From: Aplectana chamaeleonis
Lineage: Eukaryota; Nematoda; Chromadorea; Rhabditida; Cosmocercidae
Reading direction: 5' to 3'
Length of the DNA stretch: 64,000 nucleotides
NCBI GenBank assembly: GCA_029168955.1
Contig: JAPDOI010001752.1
Coordinates: 81,600 to 145,599 of the forward strand
Shown here in pieces: positions 43,961 through 55,079 of this stretch; positions within the stretch are counted from its first letter, which is position 1, and the number at the start of each line of letters is the position of its first letter. The notes beneath the pieces were generated by a model. The model was not told the DNA's origin, ran no database searches, and saw only the letters and a list, made by a program, of their open reading frames with translations. A program made the position numbers and the translations under genes.

Positions 43961-45608
43961 GTTCCACTAAGTTCAACCCTTTATTGCAACATTGTTATAA
44001 GAAATGTGCTTCCAAAATCTCTGCCAGAGAACGTTTGGAATTTCTAGCATAATCCACATGCTTTCGGGCATGTCATCTTGACCATTTCCTTCGAGAACAT
44101 AGATGAATGACAAATGTTCTGCTGCATGAGCATGTCGCACTTGAACAAATCGATTTCTGGAATTCTTCAGTCGTAGATGAACTTTTGAAAACCTTACCCG
44201 ATGCTGTCCCTGCATCCAAAAGGTAGGTCAGTTTTTGTATCTATCACACTTGGCTTTGATCGCGTTACAACAAATGGTTTTGGTTGTGTCACAATGACGG
44301 GCTGTCTTGTTAAAACAACAGGCTGCGGTCTTGTCACTACTGCAGGTTGCGGTCTTGATACCACCACTGGATTCGGTTTTGTCTCCACAGAGGGTGATGG
44401 TCCATTCCTCCCGCTGGCGACTAAAAATGAAGCTTTGTGCAAAGTGCTACGTTCAGCTCAACAAACTACTCCTACCGAATCGGTATGAAAAGTTGAATTT
44501 GACTTTGTTATGTCGACTGTATGCAATTATTGGTACACGGTTCAATTTGGAAGGAATCGTGAGGCCGACATCTGATTTGTCACAGAAGCTGAAACGAACT
44601 AAGAAGTTTTCCATCGCTCCGAATAAAAATTAGAGGAGTAGTAATAGATGAATCTCACTAAAACGTAGCCAGTCATCCTCTGATCATCTTGAGCTTTGAC
44701 TTCTACACCACCAAATGTACAGCCATCCGTTACATAGTTGGAGAATATGTAGTCGATTTTCAGTTCGACTTGTGTGTTAGGAGGAGACTGACATAATTAT
44801 TCATTGACGAAATTCCTCTAAAAAGTGCGAAAGGATTTCTCACCTCAATCCAGTAGTGGCAAGCTACAAAGTCTTCTGCTTCGTTCATGCTCTCATCCCC
44901 AACAACGGTCTCGAAAGGCTTGAAAGTGTCGGATGCTTGCAAAGTGGAGCCACAACCGGAAGGCTGGAAGATGGTCAAATCACAGATAATCATTCGATAT
45001 CTATTGACGGAAACACAAAGCAAAAGATTGAAGACTAAGAACAAAATCTCACTCTCTCATTGCAGAGTTCGCCAGCATATCCACTTGGACAAAGACATCT
45101 GGAGCAGTCTCTAGGGTGGGGAACACCTCCATTTTCACACTTGGCGGCATGACTGTCAGTATCGCATTTCTCTTGAACACAATGATTTGCTCAGTTACAC
45201 TCACACTCGGGAGAGGCAAACTTTTCTAACAACCTAACCTGGCATTCGTAGTGTTTGTTCATCATTAGGAGATCGTATAATGCGATATCGCGACGGGGGC
45301 CAAGTGTTTCTTGATAAAGAGGATTCATTGGAATCATTACCGCTTTTCCATCAGTTGAGCCACTGCAAAATCAGAATTGTGCCATTTCCGTTTTCAGTCG
45401 CATACGAAGTTAACACACCTACTAGCACCGTAATTCAGCAGACTACCATAGTCAAATGGTAGACCATAGTTCTCGTTTGTTTGTGGTGACTCTTTGGTGA
45501 ACTGGTCCAAAGCGCTTCCCTAAGATAACAGTAGTCTGGAGACAAATTTCTTGTTGAAATTTATGGTGGGTAAGACCGCGTCATAATCGGTGGAAGGCCA
45601 GACTACTC

Positions 45609-46053
45609 TGAGAGTTTTGGCCGCGAAATAGCCGGGAAATAGCCCACCAGGCTCCGCAGCGGCTCCTGTTGGGCTATTTCGCGGCTATTTCTCGGCTCTT
45701 CGCTGAGCGGACAAGAAGTTGCCGAGAAGTAGCCGAGATATAACCGAGAAATACTCAGAAGTAAACAAAATTAATCAAGGCGCAACCGTCGCCGGCTCGC
45801 CGAGCCACCATCTGGGGCCGCCAGCGCATGGGCGGGGCCTCCAAAGGTTGAACGAATTCCAAGTGCCTCAAACTTGGGTAATTGAACCGACAAAGGTGCT
45901 GACATCTGAATCATGCCTCTGGAGTGTTCCGTATATCTGCCGGGAGAGCATTATTTCTCGGCTATTTCTCGGCTATTTCGCGGCGAGCATTATTTGGCAG
46001 ATATAATTTGCGGCGAGCATTATTTAGCGGCTATTTCTTGGCCAAAACTCTCA
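45609..46053. mobile_element. 445-bp TIR element carrying SL1-like copy e, inside a pseudogene intron
   Basis: The TIR is TGAGAGTTTTGGCC at the left, with TTGGCCAAAACTCTCA at the right. Next to it are repeated ATTTCTCGGCTATTTC words and a palindrome AATAGCCCACCAGGCTCCGC ... GGGCTATTT. A related element is at 58609-59076. It lies in the intron between exons 6 and 7 of the astacin pseudogene; the intact paralogue lacks it. Confidence 0.85.
45785..45945 (-). repeat. SL1-like dispersed repeat, copy e (best match)
   Basis: Minus strand 45888-45867 reads GGTTCAATTACCCAAG then TTTGAG, a single mismatch to the 22-nt SL1 leader (C for T at position 5). It is followed by GCACTTGG where other copies have GTACTTGG. 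The upstream flank reads GATTCAGATGTCAGCACC. The downstream body holds GGCCCCAGATGGTGGCTCGG. Confidence 0.8.
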
Positions 46054-46059
46054 AAGTCA

Positions 46060-47285
46060 GCCGTCCTCTCCAGTCCACAATGATCCACAGCCATCTCCCC
46101 GTACCAAGTGCTCCTGCTTCGTCCTGCATTGCCCTAGTGCCCCCGAACGATTATGTTGGCGTAGTCGAGCGCCCCGCTATTATGTTGGCGTAGTCGAGCA
46201 CCAGCTCCGTCCAACCACAATGGGGGATTTTCCACATCAGTCAGCAGAGCATTGCACGCGAATCGACAGGGACGACCTCGTACGGCGCAGCAGTGCTCAG
46301 TCCAGCCACAACGGGTGGATGTTTCACGCCCCATTCGCGTATTTTAAGTGGAAATCGAGCGGGAAGGGGACATCCGGCGATCTCATGATGGTATAGAGCT
46401 GATTGCTTTGCCAAACAGGGTTTGTTCTCGAAAAATCTCAAACAGTTCTGCACAGAGTTTGGAAAACCTGCTTTTACCCAAAGTTTGCTCCGAGGGGATG
46501 TTTTAGAACACGATTACGAGGTCCATTTCCAGATTTTCAAATATTTACTGAACATTTTCGAAGGCACGAAAAGCACGAAAAACAACCGTTCTGGGCCTAT
46601 ATCGTCTTAGAACCAGCGGCTCGGGACGGGTTACTGCGCAGTTACACTGTAGATGCCCGAGAGATACTGGCAATACAATTCGTTTTCGCAAATCCGACCA
46701 ACGCATCAGCGTCAGCGCGAAAAGTCGCGTTGACGGATGTCTTTGAGTAAGTATGAAAAATTATAAAAGTAGAATGGAAAAATTGATCCTCTTCCTTGCA
46801 ACCTCGGCAATCTTATGATAGTACTGTGTTCAGTGTTTTTCAATACACAGTTTTTTCTTGAATCACTTCAACTGTTGGAGGGCAGGAAATGGGCTTAGGC
46901 TTTCTCCACTTACACCCACTCTGGGAAACGCCTCAAGCACATATATCGAGTATACCGGAGGAACGGGAAAACTGCGTGGGCAGGTTAAAAATCAAACAAG
47001 CCCGAACCCTTTTCAAACCTTCTACTACGATCGAAGGATCAACCCTTCACAGGTGTTCAACCCTATTTGTGAAAGTTTTGAAGTAGAGAGTCTAAATAAG
47101 CGTCAATACACAATTCTGTAAATCACCGCATCTACTCGAACGTCGTAAAACTCTGGGGATACCCCGATGAACCCTCGATTTTTTTTACCACCGTCAGTAA
47201 GGCGATGGGTCTTGAAGAAATATTGTTGCGGATGACGATATTAAGGCAACAAACCAACAACCAAAAGACTCAAGAATGGCTAGGC
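46060..47285. other. Repeat fragments in the enlarged pseudogene intron
   Basis: 46138-46200 has two copies of a 31-bp unit ATTATGTTGGCGTAGTCGAG. 46440-46690 resembles 38480-38720 (AAAGCACGAAAAACAACC, GGACGGGTTACTGCGCA). No gene is seen. Confidence 0.5.
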
Positions 47286-47729
47286 CTCACCTTTATTTTG
47301 TTTGTGTTGACAGTGAGGTACTGGTCCCGGTCGTGTCGTGACATGGTGTGAAAAATCCGAGTGCGTGACCGAGTTCATGTGCCGCTGTTCCAACCGTTTC
47401 GCATCCTCTACCAAGAGACAAATCCTGCTGGTCCTTGTTTATTTTTCCAACAAAGGACCAACAACCGCTTTGAGGGAACGCACGGATTCCTTTTCTACCT
47501 GAAAATATGAAATAACAACAAGGGTTTACGAGAAAGGTGTAACCTAGAATGAACATTGCATTAAACATGTCGGTGGATTTACCGTAATTTTCCCTGAAAT
47601 TGATGCAAGTATCCTTCTCTCATAGTGAAACAGCTTTTTTGAAGACGCTACGGATTTAATGACCTGAAAGAAATGCACCAAATTCTCATCCGACATTGCG
47701 CCCATTATTTATGGTTTCCCTCTTAAATT

Positions 47730-47846
47730 TAGTCTGACGCATGGACCAGGCGGTTGGCCGTGCGGGGTTGGCAGCCTCACTGGAGAATAATGTTTCAATT
47801 CGCGCAGGGTGATCTACCGTCGCAACCCCGTCCATTCATCAGACTA
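47730..47846. mobile_element. 117-bp MITE, TIR TAGTCTGA, in a pseudogene intron
   Basis: The ends TAGTCTGACGCATGGAC and the complement TAGTCTGATGAATGGAC match imperfectly. The copy at 61495-61611 has exactly the same length in inverted orientation. It enlarges the intron between exons 4 and 5 (232 bases versus 77 in the intact gene). Confidence 0.88.
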
Positions 47847-49449
47847 TAATTATCACGCGAACTCTACCACACATATAAACTGTAACAGAACTAACTTGCA
47901 GCTAGATCGAAGAAATATTCTACTCCATCCTTCCATATGGTCCTTGGATAGCGTTCATCTTTGAATGCTTGACGTTTTCTTCTGGTGCTGTTGGAAGCCT
48001 CCGCCTCAATGTCTTCGACGATCTCGTCTGCTTGTTCTCTGAATATATGTATTTATTGCACGATCGATGGCCATGTTGGAAAAACATCGTTTCTACATAG
48101 ATGTGACAAGAAAAACAGCTAATTCAAGTGCACCAGACGAAAACTGTTGAAATACAGAAAACATCAGGGGTACATTATAAGAGAAAAACCAGTATACACC
48201 CAATACAACCTTCCTTCCCAAAGGATTATGTGAACTCCAAACGAACTCACTCTGTAAGCGCCATATCGCCCTGGTACATCATTTCCGAGATTCCGCTTTT
48301 TTCATTAACTTCTTCTATTGTGTCACCAGCTTCGTTCACGTGGTCACGGGCAATGGGCCTCAACTTCTGAAAAAGGTTCAAATCAAAGAAGAAGCAGGTG
48401 GGTGTGCATATTTTCCTACATACATTGTAGGGAAAAGTCGACTTGTTTTCCTTCGACTAATAGAGAAAAATGACACCCCCTCCTTTCGCGGATTTTGTCT
48501 TTTTCCTGTAGCAACCTCATGAGTCTGAATGCTTTCGGCTAGCTGGAGCATTCAAACACGCTTTACAGCCACATGCGTCTGTGAAAATATGGCGAAACTT
48601 TGTTTTGCTTCAAAAATGGTCAAATAATGGTTTGAAGGACATCATATATCAGATGGAAATGAAAAACCGTATACATATGTTGCAGCTTTACCCTTCCATA
48701 AGCATGCTCGATGTCATCACCATTGCGAGGATTCAGAAACATTGGTAAGTCAAGGCGCGCTTTAGGATAGAGAAGCACCGCTGAGCCTTAGTTTGCGACC
48801 AAAATGGTCTAGCTTTGGGTGAGCGCGGCCAAACGTGGAGCGATGGACCAGTTGATAACTCTATCATTCGTTCTTCACACTTAGCACTCATGTTCAGAGT
48901 TGTATTAGTTGAGTTTATCTGAACCTTGCTCGCTCTTTCAAGATAATGTGTAATAGCTTTGGACTTGCCTCACCCAGTTCGAGGTTTAGCATCAAAGCAG
49001 TCTCCACCGAAAGATATCAGACAGTGACGTTGTTGATATTTCTCAGATTTGTATTTCCAAAATACAGAAATCCTCAGAATTGAATGATCCCCCTCCTTCC
49101 CCAGTCTATGCGGGATACAACTTACAGCGATTCTCTCTTTCAGTGAAGCCATCATTGCTGGAGTCAATTCCAAACTCTTCTTCATCTTCTCCTTTACCTT
49201 GTCGAACTTCTCGCGAATCTTCAGGAGCTTTGTGAAATTCATTACCTGAAGATGCAATCTTCTTCTCTCTTACAAAAAATAATTCTTAATCAGTAAACCT
49301 TTTGGAAACCAGTCAAGGTAGCGTTTTTCAGCTTCTGCCCGATATTGCCGGCTCCTCCAAAGATGCCTTTGACTTTATCGTTAACACCGCTGAACAGGCC
49401 TCCATTGGCACATACGACGAGCAACAATGCCAAAAAGAGAATTCTCATC

Positions 49450-50139
49450 CTGGAAATATTTATTTACCATAGGCCTACAAATATTGGTTTGAGCATAGTA
49501 CAAGACTGCTAGGCTATGCGGTGGATCTGGGAGTCAGATTGTTCTCATAAGTGCTGGTTAGTGAATGCAGACATCGGACCCTTCCAGAACGAGAAAATAT
49601 GTGTAGCTTTGTGTAATATGGAGACGTTGAAGATCATTCAAAGTTTTCCTTCCAGCGCTTCAAAATTTTGACGTCTTTGCACAGGACAATCTGAACCGTT
49701 AGTCCAGACAGTGCTGAGATGTACAACTAGCACTATTGACTGTGGCTGTCGCCACTGTAACATCAAGTATCGGCAAGATAGGCAAGATAGATAGGCGTTT
49801 ATAGCCATGCTAGCGGGTTTTTGAAAGCGTTCTATTCTTTGATGTACGCTCCAATGGCAAGAGAGGGAGAAAATTCGATAACTTCAAATATGAAAAACCC
49901 AACCTCACTCTGCTGTTCCTTTTTGACACTGTTGGAGTAGAAAACGAGCCGATTCTAGAGCTTTTATATTTTTTCCAGGCACACCAAACATGGCCTGCAG
50001 ACCCACAAATCCAGATATTCAAAGGAAGCAATTTCAAGGCAGGGTATTGGATTTCCTTTCAAAGATTTACTACATCCCGTCTTTTCTGCAGGCAAAGAGT
50101 TCATTAAACTTGTGCTATTATTATTATCACTGCGAAGGA
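49450..50139. other. 5' flank of the pseudogene, no feature
   Basis: Apart from the conserved CCTGGAAATAT next to the start codon, nothing is recognised. Confidence 0.4.
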
Positions 50140-50420
50140 AATCTAATCAAGTAGATGGACTAAACTCCTAGATCAAGATAGGAGTGCGGCTTCTCGTTGA
50201 GACGAAAGTATTGGTGTCAATGAGTGTTCTCGTCTTACTGTCCTCCTTTTATTCATGTCTGTCAGCTAAGGGGACGCTTGTTCACATCTGAAATCTGTTA
50301 GCTCATAAGGACTCTATTTTGATAGTGCCTGCCTACATTGCACTATTCTCAAAGACGATGTACTTTGCTCAGTTTCCTCTTGCTCACTCTTCCGCTTCTG
50401 AATGTCACGAATATTTTCAT
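50140..50420. repeat. Upstream part of the astacin segmental duplication, copy 2
   Basis: Counterpart of 7510-7810, with shared words in the same order and orientation. It lies about 0.7 kb upstream of the pseudogene start, versus 0.3 kb in copy 1. Confidence 0.75.
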
Positions 50421-50950
50421 TTGCTTTTTGGAGTGGTCAACTAAACAAGCTTCACTAGAGACGATTTCCGAGAATGCGCTTTCTATTGTAGTCGATGCGT
50501 TTGAACCAACAAAAAGAAGGTATTTGTGAAAAAGAGTTAGCCATACCATGCAGAAAACAATTATGCACTGCCTTTCTTAACCACTAACATTTTATGGCTT
50601 GTAAAATCCATTGAAGAATCATGGTGTAAGTCATAAGGCTGTTTTCGAAAAGAAGTGTGGATATCATCATCTGCATTCGACAAAGCCAATGTACTTGTTG
50701 GACAATTTAGAAGAACGTGTGGGTATGATCAGAGGCAAGAGATCATTCTTCGGAGCTTGCGAGAGCACGAAACGGTTTGCTTTCTTGCGCTTTTTTGAGC
50801 ATGTTCACATTCTGTCCATCAAATGGCCAAACTTCTCATCACTTATTTCGATTATTATTCACTCCTTCTTCACCTAAGGAGTTAGTGTTGCTTGTAGTGG
50901 TCCCCCTGCGTACACTTTCGATCACTGATGTAGGGTCGCCTCGCGATTTT

Positions 50951-51072
50951 CAGTCTAATGAATGGACGAGGACGCGGCTGTCAAACATTATTCAAAACGC
51001 CACTGACCGGCGGTGTCTCGAGTGCCACACAAGCTGCCGCAAACGATCGCGTAGCGTCCACTCGTTACACTA
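50951..51072. mobile_element. Diverged copy of the TAGTCTGA MITE
   Basis: The left end AGTCTAATGAATGGAC and right end GTCCACTCGTTACACTA keep the family TIR. The interior is degenerate. The flanks 50421-50950 and 51073-51460 show nothing recognisable. Confidence 0.6.
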
Positions 51073-51464
51073 GATTTTGCGAAGGGACTACGCATTCAAT
51101 TCCATCACGTGGAAGCTTTCAATTGTGTTCACTACGTTCTAAAGCCTTGCTTCCGATACTGCGAATTACTCTACCTATAAACACATTTTGCACTTTAGAC
51201 AAAGGAAGCGTAAAACCGCGTTTTGTGCCTTTTCATAATTACTCTGTTCAAACTGGTCCACATGCGAATTTAAAGGAGTATTTGGAATCAGCCTCGAGTG
51301 CTCCATCATTTGACTCAACACATGGCTCCTTCTTGCTTTTAGGGGAGCATATGCTCCTTATGTGCTTCAAAGTACAGCACGTGCCCCGACAAATAAGGCT
51401 TTCAATACGTGCATGATACCGGCTCAACTCGATGACAAAACCTTTTCCAAAAGAGGAACGCATC

Positions 51465-51645
51465 ATGAGGCGGGATTCAGATTTTGGCAGCGTTGCCGGT
51501 TCAGTTACCCATGTTTGCTGTGCTTGGCCCGCACAGCCGTTGGAGATCCCAGATGGTGCTCGGCGAGTTGGCCGCATCGCATCTCGGTGTGCCAGCCGCG
51601 TAGCGTGTTGGTGTGCTGCATCGTTTGAACTACTTTGCAGCACGT
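51465..51645 (+). repeat. SL1-like dispersed repeat, copy f
   Basis: The plus strand at 51498-51519 reads GGTTCAGTTACCCATG then TTTGCT, five mismatches to SL1, followed by GTGCTTGGCCCGCACAGCCG and the family body (GATGGTGCTCGGCGAG, AGCCGCGTAGCG). The upstream flank reads GGGATTCAGATTTTGGCA. Confidence 0.65.
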
Positions 51646-52163
51646 GGTCCTGCGATGAAATTTCCCAGCACGTGCTCCTGCGACAGAATTGATAGGACTC
51701 AGAGAACAACTAGAAGTAAAACTGGGACCCATACCCAAGACAGCGAGGGCGTAGCTAGACAGTGCTATGTGACCAATAAAAATGACTCTTGGGCAACCGG
51801 CCACATCACTGCTTTGTACAACGGTGAGGTTGTGCTTAAGGGTTTAAATCAGTTTTGCAACTGGTGACGATGACCTATGACATTGCCCATCACTCGCTAG
51901 ACGAGAGAATTTCTTCCATAGTTTTACTCCAGATTTGGACCAGTTAGAATCACAGACTCCTCTTGATTCAAACACTGTTCTCCTCCAAAGGCTAACCGGC
52001 ACGTATTTTTCGCACGGCAAGTCTTTCGAAGCACACTTTCTCAACAATGAATACGAATGATCTCTCTTCAAAACGATCGATGACTTCGGAATATGCATAA
52101 GAATAGATTTCACTCGCAGTTGGTCTCTCTGCTTGCCACTCGCCTCTAGCTAATTTGTACGGA

Positions 52164-52198
52164 TTTAGGTGTGATACAATTCATTGTATCACACCTAA
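52164..52198. repeat. Perfect short palindrome TTAGGTGTGATACAAT
   Basis: TTAGGTGTGATACAAT, a two-base centre, then its exact complement. The word TGTATCACACCT recurs at 52837, so this may be back-to-back element ends. Confidence 0.8.
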
Positions 52199-52354
52199 GA
52201 ATGGGTCTTCAAAGACCGTTTTTACCCGGTTAAATGAATGAAATTGATTACTTGGGCCCGTGACTAGGTTTTCCGCACGTTGTAGCAACGCGAAACTCCC
52301 TAATGCAAATTTCGTTAAATACTTGTTAATATTACACAGCTATCGTTTTCATGG

Positions 52355-52632
52355 ATCCCCCCCTATGTAGCGCTGTTCCATGAAATTCCATGAAATTTGG
52401 GGTGCGTTTACACATCCGGATAGCCAATTGCGAAATGTGGTTTCCATGCCCGAAACCGCACCTATTTGCCTCCAGGCCACGAAAACAGGCCCCGCCCTCC
52501 CTATGTAGCGCTGTTCGGCTTAAAGCTTCGTCCATGAAATTTCGGGTGCGTTTTTACATCTGGACAGCCAATTATTTAATGCGGTTTTCATGCCCAAAAC
52601 CACACCTATGTGCCCTCAGGGCATTAATGAAT
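52355..52632. repeat. Two direct copies of a unit of about 140 bp
   Basis: CCTATGTAGCGCTGTTC, CATGAAATTTGGGGTGCGTT or TTTCGGGTGCGTTT, GGATAGCCAATT and TGCCC(G/A)AAACC(G/A)CACCTAT occur twice in order, from about 52363 and 52499. Confidence 0.8.
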
Positions 52633-52844
52633 GTTCAGTCATTGAACAAACGTTTGGTGTCACTGTCGCAGGAGAGTTGCTTTTGTCTGCTTTTGTGGAA
52701 AACATCTATTTATTGCATTATTAGGATTAATTGATACAAACAATGCATCAATGTAGTCCTGATCCTAAAGAAACTCGTTCACTATAAAAATTTACGGAGT
52801 GAGGACTCCCCCGTAGTCACTTATGTTGGGCTTGTATCACACCT

Positions 52845-53010
52845 CTCGCCGTAGTAGCCTGTGCATAAGTGCACTACATCAGAAGACGAAACTCGCTTCG
52901 TCGGTGCTTCTCCAATGTTTGAACAAATGATTCCAGCAATTGTGGTGTACACTTGGCTATGATACGTGCAGTAGCGATCAGGAATCTATTGATATGGCCT
53001 TTTTTGCGGA
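52845..53010. repeat. Partial copy of the 355-bp tandem family
   Basis: AGAAGACGAAA, CAATGTTTGAACAAATGATT, CCAGCAATTGT and TGATACGTGCAGTAGCGATC follow the order seen at 59230-59345. The gap 53011-53610 shows no feature. Confidence 0.7.
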
Positions 53011-53629
53011 TGAGGTGTTTTTCATTGCTTATCTCGGCCAAGGGTTTGCGAATCTTAATGAAACTCTAGTAATATGTTAATGGTAATCATAACCTAGTTT
53101 TACACATACACAAGCCTGTTTTCAATTCACAGATTTCATACATGAAATTTCTCTATGATTTCGTGGCAATATTTTCAATTAGGACAACTCCCCCGGAATT
53201 TGACCATTAAATTTCGAATCCATACCATTTATTTGCCATTGGAAGACCTTTTAGAACGTTGTATTACCTCGTGAAAAAATATTTTCTATCAGAATCTTTG
53301 TGGAAATGAATTTGAAACAAAATAACTGCTATTAAGCACTTATTAAGTATCTAACTTTAATGTCAATGAAAAAGAGAGAAATTCGCATATCATTTGAATA
53401 TTGTCAATGCCTATATAGAAACGTTTTGGGATGGTTCCATGGCAGACAATTTCTACAGGAAGTAAAATTTCTCAAAAATATTTCCCCATTCCATTCAATT
53501 TTCGGCTTTGAGGAAAATTCTTGATAGAATTCATTTCTCACGAGGATTTATATACCACGGTTCAGAGGGTCTTTAAAAGGCAAAAATTTTGCAATTCTCC
53601 GAACCCCGGCCGAGGTAAGTACAGAAACA

Positions 53630-53840
53630 GTATCCGCAAAAAGGTCCATGTCAATAGATTACTGATTGCTACTGTATGACCCAACAAGGAAAACAGCCTG
53701 ACATAGAGGCAATGTGAGCCAAGTGTTGGAAACAGATGATAACTGACCAAAAAACTCTCCCACAGATCTGCACTTTTGTATTATTGCGAACGAAGAGATA
53801 CACGACAGCCATCGACACAAATCACAGTGGATGTTCTACA
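53630..53840. repeat. Direct repeat shared with 61230-61440
   Basis: GTCAATAGATTACTGATTGC, CAGCCTGACAT and AAGAGATACACGA ... CGACACAAATCAC appear in the same order in both places. It probably belongs to the same composite family as the 355-bp units. 53841-54059 shows no feature. Confidence 0.75.
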
Positions 53841-54067
53841 ATGAAACTCGAAGTAAGCTAGTTTACTTAAGCAACCTGCTATCAAAAAACCGGGATTAAC
53901 AACCTGCAGTTGTCGTGTTAGAATTGACACCTCACGGTCGATGTAGTATACACATCGGACACTGAATTGGGAAAGCCCACCTCAACGCACATGAGAGATG
54001 ACGGATGACGAATTAGGTTTGCAAGTGGCTTGGTTGAAAATCGATCGATATATCCTATGGTTCCGAG

Positions 54068-54983
54068 CAGGGGTGTGCATTTTCCGTTTACCGATTTACA
54101 GAGATTCCGGATTTACCGGTGTTTTTCGGTAAAGTTTGATTTACCAATTCACCGATTTTTTTCTCAAAATTTACCGAAATTTTTAACGAAAAGAAAAGTT
54201 GAGTGTTTTTAGCTCAATCGGCCTATTTCTTACTCGTATTTCACGGGTTCGCTATTTCATGGCATATTTCATGGCATGCCTTTGGCACGATATCCTTCTT
54301 TTTGTTCCTCTTTTGCTTACTTTCTGAATAATCCAACGATCTTTTCACCTTTTATGTCACGTGCCTCCCCATATCGAAATACCACTTCGAGAAATACATA
54401 TCAGCCGAGTTCTGGAGCAGATATTCCAGTAACTGGAATTTTTTCAATTAGCAGAGTCCTGAAGCAGATTATTCGGGAACTGAATTTTTTTGGACCCCCG
54501 TACACCACACTGAATCCACTGCAGTTCTGGAACGACTCCATTGTGAAATCATCGTACTAGCACCTTCCCCCACTGACCAATAAATACTTTTGCGCGCCTC
54601 CCTATCACAGCTGAGGCGGAATGTATGTTTTCCTCGGCTGCCCTGATTTTGAGTAACTACAGAAAGACCTGCCGACAGAAAATTTTGAAATGTTACTTTT
54701 TCTCAAATTCAACGTCTCGCTGATCAGCTTCAGCCGTTGAGCTCAGGTTAATATGTAAAACTCACTCATTATTTGCACTATCCTCATGGACTATTGAAAA
54801 TTATACATAAATAGTATTGGTCATTTGTGCTATCGTATCCTTACATATAACAATGGGATATACATCAAAGTCAAAGTCAGATTTTTTACCGAATTTTCCG
54901 TTTTTACCGTATTTACCGAAAAAAAAGTTCGGGAAAGCGTTTCGGTAAAAAATTTACCGAAAAGAATTTTCCGCACGCCCCTG
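54068..54983. mobile_element. Non-autonomous hAT element with 8-bp target duplication
   Basis: The ends CAGGGGTGTGCATTTTCCG and the complement of the right end (CAGGGGCGTGCGGAAAATTC) are flanked on both sides by GTTCCGAG (54060-54067 and 54984-54991). An 8-bp duplication with CAGGGG ends is the hAT hallmark. Subterminal regions are dense in TTTACCGA. A transposase fragment remains inside. Confidence 0.93.
54505..54725 (+). pseudogene. hAT transposase C-terminal dimerisation domain remnant
   Basis: Reading gives NPLQFWNDS, then LPPLTNKYFCAPP, then, after a frameshift, ITAEAECMFSSAALILSNYR and KILKCYFF. These follow the order of the hAT C-terminal domain (PLxFW, LAxxYLCxPxTSAEAERxFS, LLFLxxN). 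A stop and a frameshift interrupt it. The rest of the transposase has been deleted. Confidence 0.82.
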
Positions 54984-55079
54984 GTTCCGAGCCAGATTTA
55001 CTCTGTTGCCTTGTGCAGAGCAAGGGTATAGACAGCGTGAAATTGTGGGGAGAAGGAGACGCAGCGTACGCACGCAGAC

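Larger units (their letters stand above)
44044..49448 (-). pseudogene. Astacin metalloprotease paralogue, inactivated copy
   Basis: All 14 exons of the gene at 3.4-7.2 kb have counterparts: 49448-49299, 49245-49126, 48366-48251, 48038-47896, 47663-47583, 47498-47291, 45519-45419, 45362-45239, 45171-45053, 44963-44844, 44787-about 44663, 44588-44476, 44420-44198, 44139-44044. Damage: TAA at 47656-47658 and TGA at 47620-47622 in exon 5 (the latter at the conserved Trp of ALWEKDTC); a one-base loss in exon 6 (208 versus 209 bases) just before the third zinc-ligand His; exon 8 one base short (124 versus 125); the exon 11 donor altered by extra bases; and the exon 14 acceptor shifted by one. The first four exons (signal peptide, prodomain with YQGD, RRKR furin site) look healthy. 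AATAAA at 43980-43985 follows the old stop. Sequencing error could explain one lesion but not all. Confidence 0.88.
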
